Of a DNA stretch of 64,000 nt, positions 34,001 through 49,000 are shown in pieces; position 1 is the first letter of the stretch, and each line of letters starts with the position of its first letter. Under the pieces are notes generated by a model. The model was not told the origin of the DNA. It saw only the letters and a list, made by a program, of their open reading frames with translations, and did no database searches. The stretch spans positions 2,854,501-2,918,500 of the forward strand of contig CM068589.1 of NCBI GenBank assembly GCA_035048485.1, in the 5' to 3' direction. Origin of the DNA: Pteria penguin. Lineage: Eukaryota > Mollusca > Bivalvia > Pterioida > Pteriidae. The position numbers were made by a program, and so were the translations under genes.

Positions 34001-37000
34001 AAGTATGACAGACAGACAAAGTGACATCTGAGAGTCGCTGTCAGGTATAATACAATAATGAGAGTCGCTATCCTTGTCAGGTAATACATAAGTATGACAG
34101 ACAGATGACAGACAAAATGATATCTGAGAGTCGCTATCCTTGTCAGGTAATACATAAGTATCACAGACAGACAGATGACAGACAAAGTGACATCTGAGAG
34201 TTGCTATTCTTGGCAGGTAATGCAATAACACCGATATGAATTTGGGGTTGTGTTATGTTAAGTAGGTAGGGATGGGGCAGATCAACATTACGTCACATGG
34301 AAAACAAATCTACAACATGGAATAATGGCAAGGATGCTATTCATTACTACTATTGTATCAGTAGATGTAGGGGTGTTAGTGAGAAGGAGGGGTGGGGGGC
34401 TAACCTTTTGTTCCATAACTTCTTTTCGGGCCTTATAACCCTTGAATCCTGCTTGTATTTTTAACGCGGCATTTTCTACATCGGGGTCAGTAAGGTCAAT
34501 ATCTACTTCTTCTTCTTCCTCTTTTTTGACCTGATTTTCTGAAGCCTGTTAGAGTGAAAATGACATTAGTACAAAACACTCAAACACAAAAAGCTAGAAT
34601 TAAAAAGCTGCAGTTATTGTAGAAATGAAAAGCCTCCTGGAAATGTAAACATAAAATTAAGAATAGGATAAGGAATGAACATGAAACTTTACACTGACCT
34701 CAACTACATGTATCATTTTCTTTTACTAAAAGTTATACTTATTTTCAGAAAATTAAAATGAAACTAAAAACATAAATATTATTCAATAAAATGTGACTAT
34801 GATTCGTAGTTGTTTATTTAATGGCTGTAGTCTGACATCAATGAGGGCTGGTGTAATATATATCAAAATATATAACAACAGTTGTCAGAAGACAACATAG
34901 CTCGCCGGCGGAGCATAGTCAGAGAGAAAGTATGTATTTTTAATGCTCTCTTAATTCAAGGTTAAGTCCAAGGTAAAAATGTCAAAAGTTAACCAGATGA
35001 AAGCTCTGGTCACAATGAATCTACAAATGAAATTCCTATCTCTAATATTTCAAAAGAAAAAGACCAAGTATAAGTTTTTGAAAAGTAGATCAAACTCCAA
35101 GGTCAAAGTAAAAAAATTATGATATCAAATGAAAGTTTTCCACAAGGTATCCATGTGTAAAATTTCAGAGCCAAACCCCTCTTGGTTCAAAAGTTTTAAG
35201 GAGTTTTCTTTTCTTTTTAACTTTAATTTTTTAACGTTTTCATCACTACAGCTGTAAAGCAAATGTTACACATTTTGAATATGGTTAAAATATATGTTAC
35301 AACATATCTTGAAAGCAATCCACAGTAATTCCTGTAAGGTAGCTACAAATAAAACACTAAAACTGCTATAAAGACTATAAAAAATGCTTGACTTTGAATA
35401 CACATGTGCAGTCACTGCACTACATATACTATAAATATGCTATAAGTAATCTAAAAGCCATAAATATAATATAAACACTGAAAATCTTAAGGATACTTAT
35501 AACATAGTATGTAAAGATAAGCTATAATGATACAATAATTACTGTAAATACTATAAATATACCATAAATACCAAATATAATACTTTTGAAAATATCATTT
35601 ACTGCAAGAATATGCTTTGAAAATTATAAATATGATATAAATACTTTATACTATGAATAAGCCATAAATGCTATAAATATATGTTATAAAACTATGCTAT
35701 GACTACTCCAAGTACTATGAATGGTATGAATATACTATAAAACTTTGATTACTTTCAATACATGTACTATGAATGGTTAAATATACCATTAATCTATGAA
35801 TGCTTGAAATACCACACATTCTATAAATGCAAGTCACCTAAACTAATTTTTGTATACCATATATCGGCAATAAACACTATAAATGCCATAACACTAAATA
35901 AAAGATGCATCTTTGTTAGAGCAAACGAAACATCATGCAACAGAATACATGCAAAAAGCCTTGTCTAAACTCAGGCAAGGTCAGGGATTTCTCCAAGGTT
36001 ACGGTAAGTTGGAGTCACTCACTTCACCTAAGCAGATCATGTGAAAATTAATTTACAAAGAAGTGTTTGTTCATATACTGTAAACATGTGTTTACAATGC
36101 CACCTAGAAAAATAACCTAACAACCTTTATTGATCATAACAAAAGAAGAGCTAGGTCATGCTCGTTACCTAGTTACAGCAGTCATCATGCTCGTTACTTG
36201 GCAACCACCATGCTTATTACTTGGCAACAGCGATCATCATACTGGTCAGTAACCACCATGCTTGTTACTTGGCAACAGCGATCATCATACTGGTCAGTAA
36301 CCACCATGCTTGTTACTTGGCAACAGCGATCATCATACTGGTCAGTAACCACCATGCTTGTTACTTGGCAACAGCGATCATCATACTGGTCAGTAACCAC
36401 CATGCTGTTACTTGGCAACAGCGACCATCATACTGGTCAGTAACCACCATGCTTGTTACTTCGTAACAGCGGTCATAATGCTCGTTACCTAGTAACAGCG
36501 GTCATAATGCTCGTTGCCTAGTAACAACAGTCATAATGCCCGTTGCCTAGTAACAATGATCATACGGTCATAATGTTCGTTATAAGTCACTTGGTAACAG
36601 CGGCCATAATGCTCGTTACTTAGAAACTATCATACTTTTTACTCAGTCATTATATGCTCGTTACTTAGTAACAGCGGGTATCATAACTTTTGATTAGTTA
36701 CCATCATGCTTATTACTTGGTATCAGCGTGCATTATGTACATTACTTGATGACCATCAAGCCGGTTATTTTGTAAGGCGGTCAACAGTCCTAATGGTTAG
36801 TAGGTTGTGAAGGTCGTTTCTATAAAATGGCTATAAAAATGATACAGATTTGACAAGTTTGGATAGAACTTAGATTTGACGTAAATTTATTGGTTCCGGC
36901 TTTTTAAACTCTTAACTTTCTCGATGAATTTATAAATGTAATTAAACATATCTATGACATAACTTTGAAGAATATGTCTTATATACATATATGCTTTATG

Positions 37001-40000
37001 GTTATCATCTATAATACGCTTATTCCTTTCTGTCCATCATTTAGGGCTTTTCAAAGTGACGTCACAAGTTGGCAAATACAACATAGCAAGGGGAATACCC
37101 CGTCTGCTAAAAAAAAAAATACTTCTATGTCAAATAATATAATCAACTCTATTGAAATTACACTGAACACAAATAGAGAATCTACCAGTTTTCTATAATT
37201 TCCAAGATAAAACTTCATAACATTTAATAAAGACGAGATCTTCCAAAAAATTGGCGAAATACCCCACATTCAAGGATGTTTTAATGTCATATATTGGATA
37301 CATGAAAAGCCCACGATATATACGTTCCAGTTCCAATTTATATTCAGTCGACTTCATTTCCAAATAATGGGCGACTTTTGTCAATATCTTTTTTCCATCC
37401 AAATTTGCCCTCAAGTCCTTTTAAATATAATATTTAAAATAACTATGTCATTCTAAAACAATACAAGAAACCGTCAAGGACGGTATGACCGGATTGCAAA
37501 TGCTAAACGCAAAATGTTGACGACAGACGGACGAACAGACAGAGGGACGGATCGATTTTGCCAATTTGTAGACCAGAATTGCTTTGCATTAACATTAAAA
37601 ATACATGTATGCAAGTGGTCACCCTAAGGGCTAAAAACAGTGTGTGTTCACTGAGGCGTAGTCAAGGTCAAGGCCACTAAATTTTTGTATTGGTTGGATA
37701 GAACATCCAAGTATCTACAAACCTACCAACTTTGACATAAGTACCCTCTAGGGTATGAAAGAAACCAAGCTAAACGCAACTAAATAACAAAATGCTGATG
37801 CCGTGCGGGCGGACAGACGGACGGACGGATTTCGCCAATTCATAGACCGGAATTGCTTTGCAGTAACATTAGCAATACATGTATGCAAGTGGTCACCCTA
37901 AAGGCAAAAAAAAGTGTGTTCACTGAAGCGTAAAGTCAAGGTCAAGGTCACTGAATTTTTGTATTGGTTGGATAGAACATTCAAGTATCTACAAACCTAC
38001 CAACTTTGACATAAGTACCCTTTAGGGTATGAAAGAAACCAAGCTAAACGCAAAATGAACATTGACGCCGAACGGACGGACTGACGGACGGACGGACAGA
38101 CGGTTTTCGCCAATTTATAGACCGGAATTGCTTTGCAATCCGGTCAAAAATTGAAAATAAAACATAAAGTTAAAAGGTACGTTTGCTAGAAGTATAAAAT
38201 GATAGGATAGAAACAATGGGATTAACTAGGCTACTATAGTGTAAGTGCTAAAAGGTCACTGGAGCATAACAAAGCCATGCGAATGAGGAACAGACCATTT
38301 TTGCCTTGACATCCATTCTGGCCTGATGTCCCCGGAAACCAGCCTGTATCCGTATTGCCGCCTCATTTAATTCCGGGTCGGTGAGGTCAAGGTCTAAATC
38401 TTGAGCTTTTGATTGACTGTTACTTTCCTGTTAGTACAAACAGTTCATAGAAGAAATGAAAGAACTTGTTATGTATTGATAGTATTGAAACCTAATTCAA
38501 TACACATTAATATTTAATTTGAGATCCCAATTCCAAACGATGAGAGATGGGAAATGGTTGAAATATTAGTACATAACGGAAATATTGAGACACAAACAGC
38601 ACTATGTGACGGCGTCAATACACAGCTATAAAATTTTTAACCCCTCACATGTAGACCAATAATATTATAAGTTTTGTTAAATTATCAATCAAAAATTTCC
38701 ATACAAGGTAAATATTTTGGTGTTAAGCGCAGCACCTGGGGTATTAAACACATACGCAACAGTTTCCCAAAATCTCGATCTATAAAATTTTTTGTGTATC
38801 GAGAGCAAATCAGCTGATCTCCCGCTGGTATACAATAACTGCCGCACAAATCTATAACACTGATAGCGTATTGTAAATCTATAACACTAATAGCGTATTG
38901 TAAGTCACACCAAAACACACACAGTGTTCGAATTCTAGCAATCTACGTGAACACAACCTAGCTTATCCATGAACCCTAAAGTGAACACGCCATTTCTAAC
39001 AACGAAAAGTCCTTTAAAAACAACTAGTAAAACACAGCTTGCATTGTCTTGATCACATATGTAACTTCTACGCGTCTGTTCTGCAGGGAGTATCAAAGGA
39101 AAAGCCAGCATATTGCGCCATCTCAAGTTCTTGTGTGCCGCCATTTATAGAATCCTAAATTCCACATTATGAAAGTTTTAGGAGGAAAAGTTTTAATTTG
39201 AAAATTCAAATTAATAAATGCTTTTGAATCAAGTATAAGAGGTAACACCTCAATCCTCTTTAAACCAGTATATGAACATTGCTAATTTTATATTTTTTCT
39301 TAAATTAGTGAAAGAAAATGAAAATTTGTGATATTTCATGTAAATATCACGAGTACAAGTTATAAGGTACACATGTGATCAAGTGCATCAGCACTAGCAG
39401 GTGCTTGGTCAATCAATGCACACAATGAATGTACGCTATACCTTGTCTGTGTCACTACCCTGATTCTGTGGGAAATAAGAATATGAAGTTAACGACTATA
39501 ATGAAGGCAGCAATTCACGACGGAGAAGTCCGAAACACCGGACGCCAGTGTAGGACCTGTGTGACTAGATATTTCGGGCTACAATGTTATACCCAAAATT
39601 ATACTTTTTTCTGAAGGGTCATTTATTATTTGAAATCAGCACAAACTGTAAGTAAATTATGAAATTCAAGATTAATCATTTTTGAGAATAAAAGAAAAAA
39701 AGAAATTTATTCTGCATTCAATTCATCAAGCTTACGTTTTGATTTAAGAAGAAATGTGCTATTGTCTATTATAATTGCTTTCATTTGTCGTTGAAAAGAG
39801 ATAACTCAATTATGTAAAGAACAAAATATGTTTGTACACGTGTATAAACAATGCTAACAATAAAGATAAATCATCATGCATGTCGTTAGATGTCTTACCT
39901 GTGTCTGACCTTGACCTAAAGAAATGACCATGACGGATGCACAGTATCCAAAAAAATAACATAACCTCCATGTTACCTTGCATGTAACACCACAATTTAA

Positions 40001-43000
40001 CCTGGCTGTCTTTTTTCTCTTCCAATAAAATGATTTCCTGTGTTTGCTTTTCGATATGGCTTACCTGTGTTTGACTTTTTTTAGTCTTGATTTCTTGCCT
40101 CGTTTTGTGACCACGGAAGCCTGCCTGTATCCTACTTGCAGCCTCGTTTAAGTCTTTGTCCTCTGACTGAGGAAGATTCGCCTTAGATGTTTGGGCTTCC
40201 TAATGTCAGTGAATCAAACACAAAATTAGCATGTTACGAAAACACAGCAAGTCAAACTAGGTTAATGTTAAGTCTTTAAAACATGTTAAGTTTCGTTATT
40301 ATTAAGTGTACATATTATGCAAAAAAGCACAAACTTGGAAAACATTAACAATAAAATTTTCAAAAGAACAGAAAACCAATAACACTAATGAACACGGAAT
40401 AAAACGTCACCTTGCTTCTAAAAGAACACCAAACCAACAGTAAGAAATACGTCAAACATTTAACGTAAGTGGAATAAACAACAATGACCGTGATATCCAC
40501 TTCTTAAAAGAAACATGCACTGAAAAGTCAACCCCGCAAAAACAATGACAAGGAAAACGCAACAATGAAAAGAAGCTGAAAGAGAACTGAACATTGCAGG
40601 AACTCTGTCTCACCTTCTACGGGTAGTATTGCCGACCGTGTGGAACATACCTACATTCTGTAAAATAGGGGAGGGGTGGGGGTGGGGTGGAGTGCAAGAA
40701 AACGTACGATTCTGTAATGTTTTGTCTCCATTCAATAGTCTATTGGCTAGTGAGTTGTCATTGCTTGGTTAGTTTGATGGGGATATATTGTATAATAATA
40801 TACACCGCTTTCAGCATTTTATACTCGTTAAATAGCGTCCTATAAGCAGGAAGTAACACACCTATTTAAAATAAATACAGGATTACAGGATAAAGACAGG
40901 AATCGGACCTGGAACCAATATCGCGACCCCCTAGTAGCCTGTCTGGGAACTAAACCTAAACCTGGTAGGCTTATTTCAATTCAAGATGTTTACCACTAAA
41001 CTTAGTTTGCCTCTCCAGCGTGTTGGGACTACAACTTGTGATAAGTATCTTTTATCCAATTCATAATTTTACTCGTCTCTGTTTGCCTATATATTTAATT
41101 TGAAAGCTCTTAAACACAATTACCGAGTTCTTAGTCTGGAAATTGTAATAAATAATCCTGTTATAGGACGCTTTATTTCTCGACGATTTCGTATCCCCAC
41201 GTTGACGTCATACCTCCATCGTTAATTAAAATGTCAGGTGATTTATGGTAACGACATTTTAATCTGTTTACGGAACAAGGGAGTCTATAAAGGGATTGTT
41301 TTCTGTTAAGTTTCAATTAATATCAATGAAGAGGTCCTGGAGAAGTCATGACATAATATCCTGTGTACCGAGTACAATGGATTCGATTCCACAAGAGACA
41401 TAAGGGGTATTCAGTATGACGTATCTATCACAAAGGAAGTTCCATAATCGATTGATTTTCCTGAAAGTCAATATGTCATTCTGACCTTAACTCCACGTCC
41501 CTTTATTGAAATTTTATGTTTAAGGGTATTTTACACGAATTCATTTGAAATATCCATACGTACTACATATACAGTACTGTCTGCAGATCCGGTAGGAAAG
41601 TTTGTGTAATGCAAGTGTACATATCTCAACGAGAGGAAACACTGTTGTGCAAAAACATGAAAGGAGATTTTCTTCTATATTTCATGATATAATTATGTTG
41701 GTTGATTTGGAGTTTTACGTCGCTTTCAACAATTTTTCAGTTACATCGCGACATGGAAGCAGGAGGTTACCAACCTCTTAAACATAGTGGCGCAACCCGG
41801 GAATCGAACCCGGATCGTCGGCGCCGCAAGTCAAACGCTTAACCACTACACCAAGCCTGCCCCTTTGATATGATTATGAAATGAGGTGACTAACGGTAAT
41901 GGTGTTTACAATACTACTACCGTTTTGAACTTCTACAATTTGGATTTAGAAAATCCTTGGTAAAGCTTCACATCCGCTGCACCGTATGGATATTAGTATG
42001 TGTGTTCATTAATGCTATAAATACACACTCGTGTTTTATTGACGTAATTAATTCTATTACGTCAATGGAAGCTAAATGAACAATAGATCATGGCAGAGAA
42101 GTAGAATGTCCCAATCGATATCCTCACGTCCTCCAAGACGCTAGATGATAAGTCGATCGGAATTTTCCGTATGTCTATGCAAGAGAAGTTCCGATTCGGT
42201 GATGAGATCTTTTTTCTCCGAGGGATGCGCTATATACGCACTATCGTTTGCGCGGACTTCATATAGACCATCCCTTAGTAGTAATTCAACCACCGATATG
42301 GATTCGGTGAAAGCCTCCTGGGGTCAATCACCGCCTACCTCTCCCCGTTCTATGTATTACACACGAAACACCAGAATGCGACAAAAACTAGATTTATTCC
42401 CTTAAAGGACGAATGGGATGGACGGAATCAGGCGCTATGATCATTAAGGACAATATAAAATCCTACTGTCATATGTAATATGGATAATTTTTGATCAATT
42501 ACCATATTCATTAGGATGGTAATTGATAAAAAATTATCCATATTACATATGACACTACTATTACATTTCGGGGTATCATTGCACTGAAGGCTCACTGATT
42601 TGTACGTATATTACACGAGAGTAACAGGATTGACGAGACTTTCCTATAGAAGATGGCTTCATTTTATTATACATGGGTAGCTTATTTTATCGCCTTTTTC
42701 CTCGCTCTCTAATGAGGGAGTTTCGTTTTCGGCAATTTTAACACGATAATGAGACGCTGACACAGAAAGTAGTCGATTAATTTTTTCAGTCATTAGCGAC
42801 CACAGGGCTGAAATACTAACCAGTAAGAAAATCTAACAGCCGAATCGGAATCGTCCACACTCGCAACACCGTATATGTGTAAGTACACGTGCACTACACT
42901 TCGGGTCTGAATTACAAAAAACAACACTAAATGCTATTCACAGATTCAATGCCACGTTTTAATCAAGTTAGTGTGTAATAAATCTACATGCTTTACTTAA

Positions 43001-46000
43001 GTGATTTTTTATATTACGTGTAATCAGTAACTTTATATGTATTAACAATAAGCTTTATTCTATTTTTAGATAGATACATAATCAAAGAATGACAAGAAGC
43101 TATGTCGTATGTACCTCCCGTGCATTGTTTCAAAGTTCTAGCCAATCAGCGTCCGGCAACGGTCATTACCGATTGACCATCACCACTGAAACCAACCAGG
43201 AAATGCTCAGGCGAGAGAGATTCCCCAATGTCTACAGTTACTTTCCCTTTCGACTTAAATGGGATTTGAACCCTGCCTGGATTTTTATAGCCGCTTTTTC
43301 AACATCTGGATCTTCTAAGTCAATATCTACTTCTTCCTCTTCCGCTTTGGCTGCCGGTGTCGACGTGGAGGAAGCTTGACATAGTGACTCCTGATAAGAT
43401 GACAGTAGATTTGTGATGACCACGCCACAGAATGACTGTGATGTAATTCATGTCAACCAAATTAGAAACAAAATGTCAACAAATTTATGTGGAATAAACT
43501 ATAGTGCGAATATGATCGGCTTTGTCAGCACCAAACCAAAGAGATATAATTTGTATCACCCAAGTGAGAGACCTAACGCAGTATCACTTATCAGGGGCGT
43601 ATCCTGCGTTTTTAAAAAGGGGTGTTTCTCAATTTTCAACTTCGGACGTGACCCTTTTCACCCCAAAGCTCACAATAAAATGCTACATAAATTTTATCTT
43701 AAAAAGGAAGGGAAAATGTCTGAATCACCTGTAACATTTTGACAGACATCTGACACTCAGCAAAGACATTTCCAGCTCATATAGCAAACGTAAGCATATG
43801 GTAATAAACAAAGTGTTATCTCCATCCCATTGACAGAATGTTACTTCCATCATACTAAATCCTTCATACATGTACCTCAAAGAATGTCAGATTGACACCA
43901 CAAAAACCTTTATACTCCCACCTCAAAGAATGTCAGATTGACACCACAAAAACCTTCATACTCCCACCTCAAAGAATGTCAGATTGACACCACAAAAACC
44001 TTCATACTCCCACTTCAAAAAATGTCAGATTGACACCACAAACACTTTCATACACATGTTAAATCACAATAAATTACATTTAAGGTAAAACGTCCCGCAG
44101 ATTGAAAAGATGTCCCCAATATAGCTTTGCTGCATCACTTTCATAAAAATATCATACTAAATGTAAATTTGGCTATATTATTTTCTTTAACAAATCACTT
44201 ATTGAAGAAAAAACATCCACAATGCAGAGGGACGTTCTACCTAAATACATGATATCAAACACAATTATTGTTAAACGAGTCATCAACTCGCTCCCCTTTA
44301 CTGATTTATTGTGGTAATGAGAGCGAGTTAATGTGGCTGTATTAATTACCGCAGTAAAGTCACTCATTGCTTTCTAACACCCCACCACACCGGTACCAAG
44401 GACTAATACACAAAGTCTTTCCTGGACAATTGACCGCTAATAAAGTTTCGTGACTTTCAGGCCTAAGTCGGCACAACAATACTAATAGTCACCTGACTTA
44501 ACGGTCCGACTCGGCACACAACAGATTAGGTCACGTGACTGATTACTGATTAACTAAATAGTTTCATTTTTTGATACACAGACCCCGAATTAACAGTGTG
44601 ATTCGAAATTTTGAAAAAAAAAGCTTTTATACAAACTCTCATCATTTCATAACATTAGGTAGAAAGAAACGAGTGACTTTACTTCAAACAGTGAATGGAT
44701 TAAACACTGCAAAACTTACCGTTCCATCCCAACTTACCTCATTCCAACCTGACCTGCCAATACACGTGCCTCACCCCACCCGACCCGCATATATATTTAT
44801 ACCTCAATGACGCATGACCTGCACATGAAGTTATCTCAGTTCCATCCGACCCGCTTATGAACTTACCTCAGTTCCATTAGACCTGCAGATAAACTTTTGT
44901 CATTGCCATCCGACCCGCATATAAACTCACCTCAGTCACACACGACCCGCATATAAATTTCCTCATTGTGTTGAGAAAACTTCCTTACTGTAAATCCACG
45001 TCTTTCCGCATCAAGTTGTGTTCACAAATTAATCATCTCAATATATGGCAAATACACCAATTAAAACTACTGCCATCCAATCCTGCTTCTTAATAACTTC
45101 CTTGCAATATCGATATTGAACACAATAATTAAACCTTGTCATAAATCAAATCAAACAATTAGGTGTCCCTATTTCTTTTGCCATTTACGTTGTTTTAAAA
45201 ACTAAAAGACATAAAAAAAACCCTCTCTCAGATTCTGTTGCACAAAAAATAATGTTTTCTTCTCAAAAGTGTATGGTACGTTTTTTTTTCTTCCAATTTT
45301 CAATTTCTACAATCTTTTACGGACTACTTTCACAGAGTAGAATTATAATCAAAGAGTTGAAGTTTCAACTAATTTAAAAGCACGGTTTATTTTCCTTTTA
45401 GCAGTTTATATACCAGGAAATTACCACCGATGTACCATTCCTATAAAACTTCGGACAGTAGTAGTTTCAATAGTGCGTCTTTCTGTCAGTTCTGCTCCTT
45501 TAATTCCTCTCTCGCCTAAATGACAACGCAAATCTCACAGAAACTGGACCATATATATATATAAGGACTTTGGCCTGACTTTAAACAAATCCACAATTCC
45601 TCTCAAATCACGAAAACTTAATCACACACTAAAGTGACCTTCATTGACTTTTCGTACTGCACTCGAGTTCTGTTGAGTTTCCTCGCTCCGCTATAGTTGT
45701 TCGTAATACTTCTCTATCAGCTCACGACCGCTTGTTTCCCCCCTTTGCAGCACGTAACTTCCGCAGCGCCCTCACTCTAATCAAAGAATGGGAAGGAACT
45801 CAAATGAAGACATACAATCATAAGATTCTCGTGTTTTATCACGGCATATCTCCAATCGATATCGCTGTTGTTAGCCAAGGAGCTCAGAATCCGAATCTGT
45901 AACAAGTGAGGGACCCCTGACCATGTTACATTGGTCGTCCAATGACAAGTCCAGCACGTTCTGTAACAAGTGAGGGTCCCCTGACCATGTTACATTGATG

Positions 46001-49000
46001 GTCCAATGACAGGTCCAACACGTTCTGTAACAAGTGCGGGACCCTGACCATGTTACATGTACATTGGTGGTCCAATGACAAGTCCAACACGTTCTGTAAC
46101 AAGTGAGGGTCCCCTGACCATGTTATATTGGTGGTCCAATGACAGGTCCAACACGTTCTGTAACAAGTGCGGGACCCTGACCATGTTACATGTACATTGG
46201 TGGTCCAATGACAAGTCCAACACGTTCTGTAACAAGTGAGGGTCCCCTGACCATGTTATATTGGTCGTCCAATGACAAGTCCAGCATGTTCTGTTACAAG
46301 TGAGGGACCCTGACCATGTTATACTGGTGGTCCAATGACAGGTCCAACACGTTCTGTAACAAGTGCGGGACCCTGACCATGTTACATGTACATTGGTGGT
46401 CCAATGACAAGTCCAACACGTTCTGTAACAAGCGAGGGACCCTGACCATGTTACATTGGTGGTCCAATGACAAGTCTAACGCGTTCTGTAACAAGTGAGG
46501 GACCTTGACCATGCTACATTGGTGGTCCAATGACAAGTCAAACATGTTCTGTAACAAGTGAGGGACCCTGACCATGTTACATTGGTGATCCAATGACAAG
46601 TCCAGCACGTTCTGTAACAAGTGAGGGACCCTGACCATGCTACATTGGTGGTCTAATGACAAGTCAAACATGTTCTGTAACAAGTGAGGGACCCTGACCA
46701 TGTTACATGTACATTGGTGGTCCAATAACAAGTCCAACACGTTCTGTAACAAGTGAGGGACCCTGACCATGTTATACTGGTGGTCCAATGACAAGTCCAA
46801 CACGTTCTGTAACAAGTGAGGGACCCTGACCATGTTATACTGGTGGTCCAATGACAAGTCCAACACGTTCTGTAACAAGTGAGGGACCCTGACCATGTTA
46901 TACTGGTGGTCCAATGACAAGTCCAACACGTTCTGTAACAAGTGAGGGTCCCCTGACCATGTTACATTGGTGATCCAATGACAAGTCCAACACGTTCTGT
47001 AACAAGTGAGGGACCCTGACCATGCTACATTGGTGGTCCAATTACAAGTCCAACACGTTCTGTAACAAGTGAGGGACCCTGACCATGTTACATTGATGGT
47101 CCAATGACAAGTCCAGCACGTTCTGTAACAAGTGAGGGTCCCCTGACCATGTTACATTGGTGGTCCAATGATAAGTCCAACACGTTCTGTAACAAGTGAG
47201 GGACCCTGACCATGTTATACTGGTGGTCCAATGACAAGTCCAACACGTTCTGTAACAAGTGAGGGACCCTGACCATGTTACATTGGTGGTCCAATGACAA
47301 GTCCAACACGTTCTGTAACAAGTGAGGGACCCTGACCATGTTACATTGGTGGTCCAATGACAAGTCCAACACGTTCTGTACTATGATGATTTATGCCACG
47401 ACCACATCACTTGTATATCTACCTGGCGTAGCACTGCACAAAAGTGTAGACCTATACAACAGGCTCATTCGAAGCAGTGTGGGATCCTTCACGTGACCTC
47501 GGTTTTACGGTCTCGTCCAAACGACAAGCTACCAAATAGCCAATGCGATGGGGTTCGGACCCGGAGTTTCTCGCCCCGAGGCAAGTACGACACCGAGCGG
47601 GTTTGGTCGACTTTCGGTTCGCGGGTTCAGTAACTGGTTCACCAACCAATGACACCAGCATTGATTACAAAGCTTTGTTTATGTGCTGGGTTAGCTAGTA
47701 CCTAGGCTACCGAAACTATTAGCTATCTAGGCTACCGACACTCTGTTTAACTCTTTGAAGGTAAATCTGACGAAAAGTAACATATTTTGACATATACACT
47801 GGCACACCGGGTGGAGGGTGGAGGGATGGATGTCTAAACCAAACTTTCCACAGAAGAGGTGCGAGTCCCTGTACTGCCTTATCCCCCTTCCCCCTCACTG
47901 CCGGCTGTGTGGTTAGAATACTTTCGATGTCGTTCAGTCTTTTTGCTCTTACTGTGAACATAATCAATAAGGTCATCAATAATTACTACGGTGTCCTTTG
48001 TTACCTCACTATTCTCTGTCAGGCCTTAAGAGGTAAGCCGTTATCAAATCACTCAATTCTCAATTCTAGGGGCAGATCCAGAAATCTTCGAGAGGGGGGT
48101 CCATACCTGAAAAATATTCCTAAAAGGGATCCTACCACGTCAAGGGGCATTACTCCTCTTAGCATACAAAGTATCAAGAAATCACTTCTACCAATTAAAC
48201 GGTAAGGGGGGGGTCCTCTGATCCCATCACTAGATCTTCCCCTGTCTCTCTTTAAACATCATGAAGCAATCTGTCCGCTTGATAACGGGATCTTACAGAC
48301 GTTAGCATGAGCATCTGAACATCAGTGACCTGACTGTAACATAGTAAGCCAACACTGACTGGAACACACACTCTGTTGCCCTTACTAATTCAGTTCAATT
48401 GATCAACTGATCTAGCAACTAATTTCTTTCACTTTACAAACTCATTGGCTCAATTCTTACAGACTCACTTCTTTGCCCATACAAACTCAGTCCCATACTT
48501 TACAAAAGAGAAAACAGAAGACAACTGACAAAGATGTCTGACACAAATCACCGAGGACCTACACACAAAAAATGATAATAGTAAAATATACTAGTACACG
48601 GAAAAACGACGGCACAATAATATTCGACTGTACTGCAGTTATGATACCAGTACTAGGTTACTTTGCTGTCACTATACTGATGGCCTTGAACTTGGTAACC
48701 ATGCAGTCATTATACAGATAACCTTGAATTTGGTAACCATAATGCAACTATAGAAATGATCAAACTCTGTCTGACTTGTAAGATTCAAAATAACATGAAC
48801 TCAAAAATAAACTTGGTATTACTGTTTACTAAGACTTGGAATACAAACATGTGCCTTTCTTCTTTGGTTTCCCCTTTCAGCTTGTATGAACTTTAACCCT
48901 TGAATAACATAGTGACCATAACCCTAATCTTACCTTTGACCCTGACATGATTTACTGACACCTGTCTTCCTATGTTGATAATACTAAATTTCACCTTACC

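Noticed and set aside
39899..39915. 17-nt micro-exon of the IQ gene (acceptor tttctttag, donor gtaaga)
   Set aside because: The length breaks the phase 0 chain. It looks like a partial copy of the donor end of the exon at 40065-40199.
46294..46941. 215-aa minus-strand frame
   Set aside because: Read-through of the 63-bp minisatellite (21 residues per unit).
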